Part shown: one piece after another, positions 60,201 to 64,000 of the stretch | Position numbering within the stretch: the stretch's first letter is position 1 | How the letters are laid out: each line of letters starts with the position of its first letter | Origin: Saccharina japonica | Lineage: Eukaryota; Sar; Phaeophyceae; Laminariales; Laminariaceae | Direction: 5' to 3' | Length of the DNA: 64,000 nt | Assembly: GCA_008828725.1 (NCBI GenBank) | Contig: MEHQ01003351.1 | Coordinates: forward strand, 304,969-368,968 | Made by a program: the position numbers and the translations under genes | Notes under the pieces: model-generated | Told to the model about the DNA's origin: nothing | Seen by the model: the letters and a program-made list of their open reading frames with translations, nothing else | Database searches by the model: none

Positions 60201-62808
60201 GGACTATATGGGGTTGGCCTGACAGTGAAGGAAACGATATGCCGTACGTGTGTTTATACCCACCAGTTGATTGACGAACGCCTCATGTCTATGCGCTTCG
60301 AATTGACTGGTGAACGCGTTGCCGTTAACCTAGTCGTTGCCTACGCCCCAACGGAAGCCAGCCTTAACACACAGCTGAAAGAGGAATTCTAATGGGGAGG
60401 CGGTGAAGCTTGGGCTGGGAGAGTTTGTGTCGCTTGTAGAGGATGTGCACAGGTCGGTGGAGAGGATTACGAGACAGAGGTAAGCGGGTTAGGGCCGAAG
60501 CGCGTGGACGGCGGTTCGGCCAGATGACGCAAATAAAAAGTATTGTTGGAGGGATTGTGAATTGTTGTTGTAGTGACCACAGCAGCAGGAGTATCAGTTA
60601 TCCCCGCCGCATGATCCATATTCACCTAGGAAACCCGGGGATGTATATACCCGAGATGTCTCCGGACGACCACAGGACGCGACCCGTCGGTGAGGTGGCG
60701 CGAAAACGCCATATCATGCTCTGGACCAGCTCCGAACATTTGGCTCGAATTTGTCTTCGTTCAGGTCGAGTTTCGAGGAACATTTGTTCCTCGTTGTGTT
60801 TCAGGAAATGAAGACCTTCGTTCCCCCTTTGGTAGCGGTTGTCCCTAGCTTTCGCGCGTAGCAGTCGCCCGTAGCACTCGCCCGTGGCCTGACCGATCGC
60901 CCCCCAGTTGTTATCGACTCACTTTAGTTTCAGTTTTGTTTTGTATATCACGATCTAGACCCATCTAGGTACATTTTCCTTCATGGGATGTTTGTGCAAG
61001 AGCCGTATCATCTAGGTCCCACCCCGGGCAAACGTGTGCCGCAAGAGCTGTGTCATACAGATCAACCAGATCATACAGATCATACAGATCCCACCCGGCA
61101 AAAACATGATGTAGACCATGCAGATCATACAATACGAATCATGGATTTATCTGCCCCGAAATAAATACCAATATATCCATAAATATAAGAAGCGTTTGTA
61201 TTAAATATGAATATGCTAACGGTTCTTACATGATGTTTTGTAGATCATGGATTGAGGGAGGATCTGATCCGCGTGATGTGTGGTGATGTTTTGCCTTGTT
61301 CGTTTGTGTGTGTGTTGGGCAGCCATGACGCTCTCATGCGGCGTGGGCAAGCAAGCAGGGAGAACGGCCTCGGCAGACTGGAAGAACGCCTGCGGCGTCT
61401 GGAGAGTAAGAGGTGAGAAAGAAGGGGCGGTAGACCTGTACCTCTATGTAGTAGCAAGGTGGATGTCAGGGTTAAGCCCAAAGTTGAGGCTAAGGTTAAG
61501 GTCAAAGTCAAGGGTAAGGTTAAGGTTAAAGTCCAGGTTAAGGTTAGTATAAAAAGGATGAGGTTGAGATTGAGGTTAAGATTGAGGTTAAGGTTAAAAG
61601 AGTGAAGTGAAGGTTCAGGTTGAGGTTAGCAGGATAAGGTTACGGTCAAGGTTACTGTGTAAGGGTAAGGTTAAACTCCAGGTTAAGGTTACGGGTAATT
61701 CTGAGATCAAGGTTAAGGTCAAGCTTAAAAGGGTGAGGTCAATATTGAGGTTGAGGTTAAAAGGGTGAGGTTAAGGTTGAAGTTGAGGTTAGCAGGGTAA
61801 GGTTAAGCTCAAGGTCAAGGTCAAGGGGAAGGTTGAGGTTAAGGATAAGGTCAAGGTTAAAGTCCAGGTTAAAGTCCAGGTTAAGGTTTTAAGGTTCAGG
61901 TTAAGGTCAAGGTTAAGGTTACGGGTAATGTTGAGATCAAGGTTAAGAATAACATTAAACGGGTGAGGTTAAGATTGAGGCTAAGGTTAAAAGGATGAGG
62001 TGAAGGTTGAAGTTAAGGTTGAAAGGGTGAGGTGAAGGTCAAGGTTGAGATTGAGGTTGAGGTTATGGTGAAGGTTAAGATTTATGTCTAGTTCAATGTT
62101 AAATTTAAGGTTTAGGTTAGGTTAAGGTCAATCTTAAAGTCAAGGTTATGGTTAGGTTAAGGTCAAGGTTAAGGTTAAGGTCAAGGTTATGATTTGGTTA
62201 GGTTAAGGTCAAGGTGAAGGTTCAAGGTTATGGTTAGGTTGAGGTCAGGTTGAGGTTATGTTAAGGTTAGGTTAAGGTTAGATTAAGGTCAAGCTGGAGG
62301 TTAGGTTAAGGTCGAGGTTAAGGCTAGGTTAAGGTCAAGGTTTGGTTAAGGTCAAGGGTGTGGTCAAGGTTACGGTCCAAGTTAAGGTCAATGCCAATGT
62401 CAAGGCGTGACCGCGGGTTTGTGTCCAGCGCAGCTCAGCCCCTGCCCATCCTGCTGCTGCTGCTGCTGCTCCAAGAGTTTCGGCGAAGCGTCGCTCAAGG
62501 AATTTTTGGCGGGTTTTCTTCCTTCCCCCGTGTGTCGGTCGTCTACCCCTCACCCCGCAAGCCTCTTCTGCTTTGCTTCCTCTCCGTGTAGAACTCCCAT
62601 CTCTTTCGTTTCACTCGTTGTCTCACTCACTCACTCACTCACTCACTGATCGCTGCCGAACAGGGGTGCTATTCGGTCCGACCTCGATCGAATCCGGCGC
62701 CGAATGGCTTTGAAAACCGACCGCATCAAGACGCTCAGGACCCTAGCCGACGAGTGCTGGGCGGAGGGAGAGCCTTCCATTGGCCGCGACACCCTCGACA
62801 GCCTAGAG
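25692..62808 (+). CDS. PWWP and double CXXC zinc finger chromatin protein (gene span, 3' end outside window)
   Basis: Probable nuclear chromatin-binding protein of about 3,200 residues so far. Order of parts: low-complexity N-terminus; PWWP-like module (exons 2-4; PWWP domains bind methylated histone tails and DNA); long Gly/Ala/Ser linkers; C-x4-C...C-x2-H zinc motif (exon 8); CXXC finger 1 (exon 10); CXXC finger 2 (exons 12-13; CXXC fingers bind unmethylated CpG); acidic exon 14; Cys-rich exon 16; Gln-rich coiled coil (exon 17); Ala/Gly-rich exon 18; charged helices (exons 19-20). I know no named family with this order, so no symbol is given. Start chosen at the ATG of exon 1, but an upstream exon is possible. 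Exon phases agree throughout, except where G runs or the N make length unsure. Exon 18's 3' end and exon 19 exist twice because of a 1.8-kb duplication. Confidence 0.8.
27116..27633. other. Intron 1
   Basis: GGTGTGGTGTGCGGTAC-type short repeats and a (CCCA)n tract at 27455-27490. Confidence 0.7.
27634..28336 (+). CDS. Exon 2: RG-rich region and first half of PWWP
   Basis: Acceptor CAACAACAG. TKFQEFQEVLEEVKAKNY is followed by RGG/GRGRG repeats (RNA/DNA-binding style) and a Ser-rich stretch. It ends CIDTVVLAKCRRKSQTMWPA, matching the PWWP core xVxAKxxxxxxWPA. Donor GTGAGA at 28337, phase 0. Confidence 0.8.
28345..28420 (-). mobile_element. Family A LINE 3' end, antisense
   Basis: GACGGGGGCGTACTCATTTG through TTTTCGAGACGGAG, in intron 2 just after the donor. 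Confidence 0.9.
28735..28990 (+). mobile_element. Two family B copies in tandem
   Basis: A long copy (28735-28920, from TGCAGCTCACCCTTCATGC) ends in C7GC5. A 5'-truncated copy starts inside that tract (28928) and ends in C10 at 28973-28982. Exon 3 begins 30 bases later. Confidence 0.9.
29017..29214 (+). CDS. Exon 3: second half of PWWP
   Basis: 66 codons, phase 0-0. Holds CLVVFLCEGGHHVTDWV and TRPYLKHASAY, matching the PWWP pattern of a VxFF strand, then W, then LxPY. Acceptor GTGCAG, donor GTGATG. Confidence 0.75.
29330..29930. repeat. G-rich and GTGTCTACTGTGTTA repeats, intron 3
   Basis: 29330-29560 is (GGT/GGG)-rich. 29650-29930 is a minisatellite of 14-15 bp GTGTCTACTG units, about 18 copies. 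Confidence 0.85.
29983..30105 (+). CDS. Exon 4: helix after PWWP
   Basis: 41 codons, phase 0-0. PDFAAAEMWGEEIKAVVTQ is followed by a charged helix RREEERAARKAERLRA, like the helical bundle that closes PWWP domains. Acceptor GTGACAG, donor GTAAGG. Confidence 0.8.
30190..30428 (+). mobile_element. Family A LINE 3' end
   Basis: GAAAATGGATGGTGACCACA through GAGTATG, then a C tract at 30414-30422. In intron 4. Confidence 0.9.
30603..31678 (+). CDS. Exon 5: Gly/Ala-rich linker
   Basis: Begins VEEEEEGEGEKGN and continues as poly-Gly and Ala-rich sequence. It ends GGERPTK before donor GTGAGC, phase 2. No domain seen. Confidence 0.75.
31730..31855 (-). mobile_element. Family B copy, antisense
   Basis: G9, then TGTACTCATGTCGAGCATGG, through CGGGACGGATAAGCGTTGGG. 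In intron 5. Confidence 0.9.
32333..34072 (+). CDS. Exon 6: Ala/Gly/Ser-rich linker
   Basis: About 580 codons with (GCT)n poly-Ala, Ser-rich and Gly-Val runs; no domain seen. Acceptor GACGACAG at 32331-32332, donor GTGAGT at 34073. Phase 2 on both sides agrees with exons 5 and 7. Confidence 0.75.
34664..35437. other. Assembly gap
   Basis: 774 undetermined bases, bordered on the right by a G tract of 19 bases. Long G/C runs are a likely cause. Confidence 1.
35438..35550 (-). mobile_element. Family B copy, antisense
   Basis: A G tract at the gap edge, then TGTACTCATGTTACGCATAG through CGGGACGGAGCACGTCAGG. Confidence 0.85.
36132..36488 (+). CDS. Exon 7: Pro/Gly linker with acidic end
   Basis: Acceptor CTATAG. 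Reads RSADPQARNNQPPPYPQD, a poly-Gly run, and ends NALSHMLEEDPSER. Donor GTGAGA, phase 2. The acceptor is chosen because an in-frame stop lies upstream and the phase fits exon 6. A further exon inside the 34664-35437 gap cannot be excluded. Confidence 0.65.
36949..37036 (+). CDS. Exon 8: C-x4-C / C-x2-H zinc motif
   Basis: 29 codons: KCDKDDCQQMATHG then LPRLCGRH. The C-x4-C ... G ... C-x2-H arrangement resembles the short treble-clef motif common in plant and stramenopile nuclear proteins. Acceptor GGCACAG, donor GTAAGT. Phases match both neighbours. Confidence 0.8.
37093..37255 (-). mobile_element. Family B copy, antisense, long
   Basis: TGTACTCATGCCGTGCACGC through GCGCGAAGCGCCGTGAGG and GCATGAAGGATGAGCTGCA. 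It has only a short G/T-rich start, in intron 8. Confidence 0.85.
37640..37766. repeat. Pyrimidine (CCCT)n tract
   Basis: Directly precedes the exon 9 acceptor and should act as an extended polypyrimidine tract. Confidence 0.8.
37770..38535 (+). CDS. Exon 9: linker before CXXC 1
   Basis: Acceptor follows a 120-bp pyrimidine tract. MMRIVPADVVSGDEW, an acidic stretch, poly-Gly, then a helix RLLRSRLESLLGLLETWL. One N at 38193 breaks the frame; the downstream Gly/Ser-rich frame matches if that N is surplus. It ends GKHPGYIITLYGKK before donor GTGCTT, phase 0. Confidence 0.75.
38536..38958. other. Intron 9
   Basis: T/G-rich, with CTCTCTCATGCCCCCC near the acceptor. Nothing else seen. Confidence 0.6.
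38959..39104 (+). CDS. Exon 10: CXXC zinc finger 1
   Basis: Shows CNQCAPCLLPDCGECRYC, then QDMPKHGGKG, then CEARKC. This is the complete C-x2-C-x2-C-x4-C-x2-C-x2-C ... C-x4-C set, with a KxGG motif (KFGG in animal CpG-binding fingers). Eight cysteines for two zincs. Acceptor ATAAAG, donor GTGAGC, phase 2. Confidence 0.95.
39169..39494. mobile_element. GATCAT-type TIR element, best copy
   Basis: The left end TTCACACCTCGGACAGATCA is the inverted counterpart of the right end (TGACCTGCCCGAGGTGTGAA). The interior is full of GATCATCTA and AGATC words. About 326 bp, in intron 10. Confidence 0.75.
39540..39850. repeat. GTTGAAGTTGA and GGTGGT low-complexity DNA
   Basis: Short T/G-rich repeats in intron 10. 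Confidence 0.6.
40050..40172 (+). mobile_element. Family B copy
   Basis: Begins after a C tract (40050-40058) at CTGCCTGGTTGGTGAAAACC and ends GAGTACACCCTCCCCCC. Confidence 0.9.
40460..40914 (+). CDS. Exon 11: linker between the CXXC fingers
   Basis: Acceptor ACTCAG. RVKAVLTQIASKQHRS, a poly-Gly segment, a Ser-rich basic stretch, then a 56-base G run. It probably ends GTHFKKHPRSRK, whose last codon is split AA/G and leads straight into finger 2. That frame needs the G run to be one base longer or two shorter than shown. Donor GTGAGT. Confidence 0.75.
41130..41390. mobile_element. GACCC-pentamer TIR element
   Basis: GGGCTGTTCACGGATCGGG at 41137-41155 is repeated inverted at the right end (CCTGATCCGTGAAGAGCCC, 41367-41385). 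The centre is (GACCC)n and (GGCCC)n. In intron 11. Confidence 0.7.
41435..41531 (+). CDS. Exon 12: CXXC zinc finger 2, first part
   Basis: CGECAGCHSVECGECKYC then QDMPKNGGPGRFRQ. Acceptor CCCACAG. The donor reads CAG/GCGAGT, a GC-AG intron; the finger continues correctly only with this junction. Confidence 0.9.
41700..41868. repeat. About 105-bp tandem duplication in intron 12
   Basis: TTGTGAAACCCCCCGTGTCGATTCTACGACGCA...GCCTACGTGTAATCAT (41718-41770) is repeated at 41815-41866 with the exon 13 acceptor at its end. Confidence 0.75.
41869..41970 (+). CDS. Exon 13: CXXC zinc finger 2, last part
   Basis: 34 codons, phase 0-0. VCLQKRC supplies the final two cysteines (C-x4-C), followed by the acidic EMEEEEEFDEEG. 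Acceptor ATCATAG, donor GTAAGA. Confidence 0.9.
42225..42625. repeat. TCCTTTCGTCCTTTCA repeat
   Basis: Pyrimidine-rich array of about 8-bp units filling intron 13. Confidence 0.85.
42643..42783 (+). CDS. Exon 14: acidic segment
   Basis: 47 codons, phase 0-0: MTG, 14 Glu, DSADDMRMFRDSGEGDLMLV, EDMMLGDDQ. The donor again reads CAG/GCGAGT (GC-AG). Confidence 0.7.
42945..43142. repeat. ACAGTGCGGTGCCA minisatellite
   Basis: About 13 copies of a 14-15 bp unit, in intron 14. Confidence 0.9.
43250..43357. mobile_element. CGGGGGACC MITE, copy 2
   Basis: CGGGGGACCATGGTAATTAG faces CTTATTTACTATGGTCCTTCG; TA on both sides. Confidence 0.8.
43862..43971. mobile_element. CGGGGGACC MITE, copy 3
   Basis: CATAGTAAATAGGACCAAAC faces GTAGGTCCTATTTACTATG; outer ends diverged. 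Just before it, 43845-43862 reads ATTTAATGTGAAGACAAC, like the 3' end of the family C LINE. Confidence 0.75.
44193..44283. mobile_element. CGGGGGACC MITE, copy 4, cut by a SINE
   Basis: GGGGGGACGTAGTTAACAGG through GGGTCCTGCTTACTAT. The expected GGTCCCCCG end is replaced by a T tract that starts an antisense SINE. Confidence 0.7.
44281..44475 (-). mobile_element. SINE copy, antisense
   Basis: T22, then CCATCCCATTTATTATCTTC, AACTCAGATCCGGGGTCAC, to TCGTCGATCTTCATCG: the SINE body of 15371-15727 reversed. Confidence 0.8.
45003..45133 (+). CDS. Exon 15: acidic segment
   Basis: VDDEISRRDQEGEEGARGG, then DSDHDDIEREAELADPYFKK. Acceptor CCCAAAG, donor GTGAGA, phase 2. Confidence 0.75.
45155..45235. 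repeat. (GA)n tract
   Basis: GAGAGAGAGATAGAGA repeats after exon 15, then a G10 run. Confidence 0.9.
45625..45957 (+). mobile_element. Three family B copies in tandem
   Basis: Copies at about 45630-45747, 45748-45845 and 45849-45940. Each ends GAAGTAC and a C tract, and each next copy starts in or beside that tract with a different 5' truncation. They lie just before exon 16. Confidence 0.9.
46022..46157 (+). CDS. Exon 16: Cys-rich segment
   Basis: LNYRALDVEAEVLECPWTC, RGCLRRSTSCGC, then PEGFPAWLDSDMGQ. Five cysteines suggest a zinc site, but no known spacing fits. Phase requires the GC donor (CAG/GCACGG) at 46158. The alternative GT donor at 46181 would not match exon 17's phase unless another exon lies between. 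Confidence 0.65.
46115..46285. repeat. Exon 16 end and (GGAA)n, first copy
   Basis: TGGTTGGACAGCGACATGGG through (GGAA)n at 46226-46282. A diverged second copy lies at 46668-46762. Confidence 0.7.
46660..46765. repeat. Diverged duplicate of exon 16 end
   Basis: TGGTTGGATAGCGATGTGGG through (GGAA)n. It would read WLDSDVGQARQAL but has no acceptor and sits inside intron 16. Confidence 0.7.
47242..47450 (+). mobile_element. Family A LINE 3' end
   Basis: TTAAGAGATAGATGGTGGCC through GAGTACGCCCCCCC. Immediately followed by family B. Confidence 0.9.
47451..47602 (+). mobile_element. Family B copy
   Basis: GCTCACGGCGCTTCGCGCTTG through GAATTAC and C12. Immediately followed by a family A reverse transcriptase fragment. 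Confidence 0.9.
47603..48768 (+). mobile_element. Family A LINE, reverse transcriptase fragment
   Basis: An open frame from 47605 to a stop at 48866, with non-LTR reverse transcriptase blocks in order: EGQAGFRPNRSCVDHVYTL, FFLDVQKAYDTVW, GVAQGCTLSPNLFKVYINDM, and the catalytic LMFADDFV (FADD in place of YADD). Then comes the thumb (YTYLGVEISKDCSWDAHINK). No endonuclease is present. The match to the second fragment stops at 48768 and unrelated sequence completes the ORF. The open frame suggests a fairly recent insertion. In intron 16. Confidence 0.9.
48769..49042. other. Remainder of intron 16
   Basis: AT-rich, ending in a T17 tract before exon 17. Confidence 0.5.
49043..49270 (+). CDS. Exon 17: Gln-rich coiled coil
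   Basis: 76 codons, phase 0-0. EKTVKVIKPVPERTAYYDRL, then a long charged and Gln-rich helix (RAKELQDQKEQHEQQRQEQ), then an acidic end. Acceptor T16-GCAG, donor GTGAGA. Confidence 0.85.
49370..49770. repeat. GTACCCGGGTACCCCCAGAGTATCGGGTAG minisatellite
   Basis: About 14 units of 27-30 bp, rich in GGTACC palindromes, in intron 17. Confidence 0.95.
49925..50215 (+). mobile_element. Two family B copies
   Basis: A short copy starting in a C tract (49926-49939) and ending at about 50002. A long copy (50035-50207) ends ACAAGTACACCCCACCCC, 60 bases before exon 18. Confidence 0.85.
50277..51802 (+). CDS. Exon 18: Ala/Gly-rich segment
   Basis: VDQYARGYRFRVGGTRKRGR, then VQVKLAFTGRRFVRLKL, low-complexity Ala/Gly/Ser, an acidic patch EDEDSDDDDDGERARERW, and helices ALEQLAGKMRLLLR. 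Near its 3' end this copy has extra or missing bases relative to 60391-60479, so its frame ends at a stop (51759-51761). The second copy reads on to VHRSVERITRQ. Donor GTAAGC at 51803. Confidence 0.7.
52280..52490. repeat. GATCAT-type repeat
   Basis: CACGATCTAGACCCATCTAG and CAGATCATACAGATCATACAG words. Repeated in the second copy at 60950-61155. Confidence 0.75.
52659..52748 (+). CDS. Exon 19, first copy
   Basis: 90 bp: HDALMRRGQASRENGLGRLE, then ERLRRLESK, a charged amphipathic helix. Acceptor TGGGCAG, donor GTGAGA, phase 2. Identical in length to the copy at 61323-61412. The intron after it runs into the LINE debris. Confidence 0.75.
52805..53528. repeat. AAGGTTAAGGTCAAGG array, first copy
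   Basis: Irregular hexamer array (AAGGTT, AAGGTC, GAGGTT) with GGGTGAGG interruptions. Cut off at 53528. Confidence 0.95.
53529..54607 (+). mobile_element. Family A LINE, 3' half, decayed
   Basis: 53529-53996 matches 48298-48768 at roughly 95%, but the frame is broken several times. The rest extends the ORF: MCPCGKAIESRIHIVGECERY (a C-x-C ... H ... C zinc knuckle usual near LINE C-termini), LGDRWWPQAAKQEGDKISKK, and the end GCVVNGQMTKASNK, with the stop TGA inside AATGAGTACG. The C-rich 3' end follows. Confidence 0.9.
54608..57150. other. Unassigned block inside the duplication
   Basis: No domain recognised. CGCTTCCATAA recurs at 55520 and 55876. A minisatellite lies at 56610-56895. Confidence 0.5.
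56610..56895. repeat. CGGGAACCGACCACCACGGGAATTATTCC minisatellite
   Basis: About eight units of 30-35 bp; each contains a GGGAATTATTCCCGC palindrome. Confidence 0.9.
57157..57962 (-). mobile_element. Family C LINE 3' end, antisense
   Basis: (GTT)n tail at 57157-57222, then the 3' UTR and last 30 or so codons seen at 13876-14640, reversed. The 5' truncation point is inside the ORF. Confidence 0.9.
57963..58759. other. Unassigned AT-rich DNA
   Basis: A GGGAATT/CCCGTG-rich patch at 58235-58320 recalls the 56.6-kb minisatellite. No gene seen. Confidence 0.4.
58760..59262 (-). CDS. Orphan ORF, unrecognised
   Basis: A 139-codon frame (58760-59179) with natural composition: MLTVSFSPKCLGSIGVEAMQ, ITFTEAKDGLHELSVDDLTE, ends GPFFVNT. 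Another frame upstream reads GFGLTKITLTAVDISELLWL, also protein-like and similar in its alternating-strand style, so this may be a broken or spliced gene. No family recognised. It lies inside the 6.9-kb block between the duplication copies. Confidence 0.35.
59631..60390 (+). mobile_element. LINE AP-endonuclease fragment
   Basis: The frame carries VVATYNVRTLAVKGR, CDFVGLQETRR, YGVGLTVKE and NLVVAYAPTE, the motifs of the LINE apurinic endonuclease domain, after a basic N-terminal region (RKRQKRRRGRTARRLAKF). It stops exactly at the border of the second duplication copy. It could belong to family C, but there is no overlap to test that. Confidence 0.85.
60391..60479 (+). CDS. Exon 18, second copy, 3' end only
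   Basis: Starts abruptly where the duplication begins. Reads GEAVKLGLGEFVSLVEDVHR, then SVERITRQ, ending AG in phase 2 before GTAAGC. This frame fits exon 19 better than the first copy does, so it may be the intact allele. Confidence 0.7.
61323..61412 (+). CDS. Exon 19, second copy
   Basis: Same exon as 52659-52748, with the same splice sites and phase. This copy is the one connected to exon 20. Confidence 0.75.
61460..62405. repeat. AAGGTTAAGGTCAAGG array, full copy
   Basis: Same array as 52805-53528, extending about 210 bp further. Confidence 0.95.
62664..62808 (+). CDS. Exon 20
   Basis: Acceptor GAACAG. RGAIRSDLDRIRRRMALKTD, RIKTLRTLADECW, then GRDTLDSLE: predicted coiled coil. Donor GTGCGT, phase 0. 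Starts in the phase left by exon 19. Later exons lie beyond the window. Confidence 0.8.
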
Positions 62809-62834
62809 GTGCGTAATGCTTTCACGATTCGCTC

Positions 62835-63190
62835 AGATCATCTACAGATAGATCATGATGTAGTCCATCTACAGATGGATCATGATCTAGACCATCTACA
62901 GATAGATCATGATGTAGTCCATCTACAGATGGATCATGGCCTAGACCATCTACGGATAGATCATGGCCTAGACCATCTACGGATAGATCATGATCCAGAT
63001 CATCTAGTTCATCACCTGCCGTTGTAAGACGTTGGGCAGGATCTGTGTGTACAGTTCCAACCTAGGAAACATGTCTTAGATGATGCAGATTACACGGCTC
63101 CCACCCGGCAACATGAGCTAGATCATACAGATCATACAATATCGGGAATGTTGCTGCCCTGCGAGATCTAGACCATGAAGTATATAGGAA
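62835..63190. repeat. GATCATCTACAGATAGATCATG repeat array
   Basis: ATCTACAGATAGATCATGAT and ATCTACGGATAGATCATGGC units of 36 bp, about five copies, then looser GATCATACAG words. Directly after exon 20. Confidence 0.85.
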
Positions 63191-63360
63191 TCGATGATCT
63201 TTCCGGGGTGTTGTCTGAGGCATAAAACAGTTTGTTACGGGGAGGGAAGGGGGAGGTGGGGCGGGGGTTGGGGGCTTGGTTTGCCCCTTTGGGACTTGAA
63301 GGGACCAAATTCCCGAAGAAAGTGACTTGGTTGTAGTACAACATCGGCCACACAAAATAT

Positions 63361-63552
63361 GCACGGCTGTTCACGGGGCATAACCCGACCCTCGGACCGG
63401 GGCGGGCCGGGTCGGGCCGGGCCGGGTCGGGTCGGGTCGGGTCGGGTCGGATCGGGTCGGGTCGGGTCGGATCACGAGGTCTTCAAAATATCACGCGTCG
63501 GTTTAGGTGACCAGACACGACCCCACCAGACCCGGGAACAGCCCTGGGAATG
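63361..63552. mobile_element. GACCC-pentamer TIR element, second copy
   Basis: GGCTGTTCACGGGGCATAAC at the left and CCGGGAACAGCCC at the right, with (GGGTC)n between 63403 and 63470. Confidence 0.65.
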
Positions 63553-63749
63553 TGTCCGAATTGTGACCTCGGGAGCCTCTACGACACGCGCGGGGCGCGG
63601 GAAACATGATGATGCTTTTACAGGGGTTCTGCCACGCTTTTCCCTAAGAGGTTGATAAGATAAGCCCCTTCTTTTGTTTGGCTGCCACAAAAAGAATTTT
63701 CTTCTTTTTTTGTTTCGTAGATAAACAAAACATAAATTTGTGTACGTGT

Positions 63750-63836
63750 GTGTGTTTTTTGCTATGCTCGCAAGAGCCGTATATACAATACTGTTTTTTT
63801 TTGCTATGCTCGCAAGAGCCGTATATACAATACTCG
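63750..63836. repeat. 39-bp tandem duplication
   Basis: TTTTGCTATGCTCGCAAGAGCCGTATATACAATACT occurs twice in a row. GATCATACAG words follow at 63880-63915. Confidence 0.85.
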
Positions 63837-64000
63837 TACGGGTCCGACCCGGCAAACATGTTCGGTAGAGCTATGCCTCACATATCATACAGACCATACA
63901 GATCATACAGAATCCACCGGGAAAACCTGATTTTTTTTCAAGCTAAACTCGTGAGTGGAGAAACGGCGCGGGAGGGAAGGAGGTAGGCTAGTATTAATAG

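Larger units (their letters stand above)
60391..62192 (+). repeat. 1.8-kb direct duplication, right copy
   Basis: Counterpart of 51713-53528. Its left border cuts the endonuclease fragment, and its right border continues smoothly through more AAGGTT array to exon 20. Confidence 0.95.

Overview
This is a eukaryotic, intron-rich nuclear window. It holds two host genes on opposite strands, buried in repeats. GT-AG introns of 0.3-5 kb, exons full of Gly/Ala/Ser/Gln runs, and the CXXC/PWWP and COG3 domains suggest a stramenopile alga, most likely a brown alga. That placement is inference from style, not proof. Two assembly gaps (20210-20726 and 34664-35437), a single N inside an exon (38193) and many long C or G runs mean exact lengths and frames are uncertain in places.

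Left part (about 2.1-17.0 kb, minus strand): a gene for COG3, a subunit of the conserved oligomeric Golgi tethering complex. I can place eight exons with agreeing splice phases, from the N-terminus at 17003 to the DSQERLIY motif at about 2.1 kb. The C-terminal part lies left of the window. A ninth, damaged-looking exon candidate carries a COG3-like 'SHPEF' motif (10149-10271). The introns hold a LINE 3' fragment, a tRNA-derived SINE, several MITEs and minisatellites.

Middle (17.0-25.7 kb): no convincing gene. It holds a gap, TATACCAG-rich DNA, CGGTT pentamer DNA, an 874-bp long-terminal-inverted-repeat element flanked by a 10-bp direct repeat, and a satellite of about 180 bp period just upstream of the second gene.

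Right part (25.7 kb to beyond 62.8 kb, plus strand): one very large gene of about 20 recognised exons, roughly 3,200 codons. It encodes a probable chromatin protein: a PWWP-like module split over two exons, a C-x4-C/C-x2-H zinc motif, two CXXC zinc fingers (38959-39104 and 41435-41970), acidic and Gln-rich coiled-coil segments, and long low-complexity linkers. Almost all exon junctions keep phase, and three introns appear to be GC-AG. Its intron 19 region is disturbed by a 1.8-kb direct duplication (51713-53528 and 60391-62192) around 6.9 kb of LINE debris.

The most unusual signal is in the repeats. Two dispersed families, A (the 3' end of a LINE) and B, occur about 25 times. All share one 3' terminus, GAGTAC followed by an oligo(C) tract, and are truncated at variable 5' points. 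Many sit directly against another copy's C tract. This looks like target-primed retrotransposition with C tails rather than A tails.
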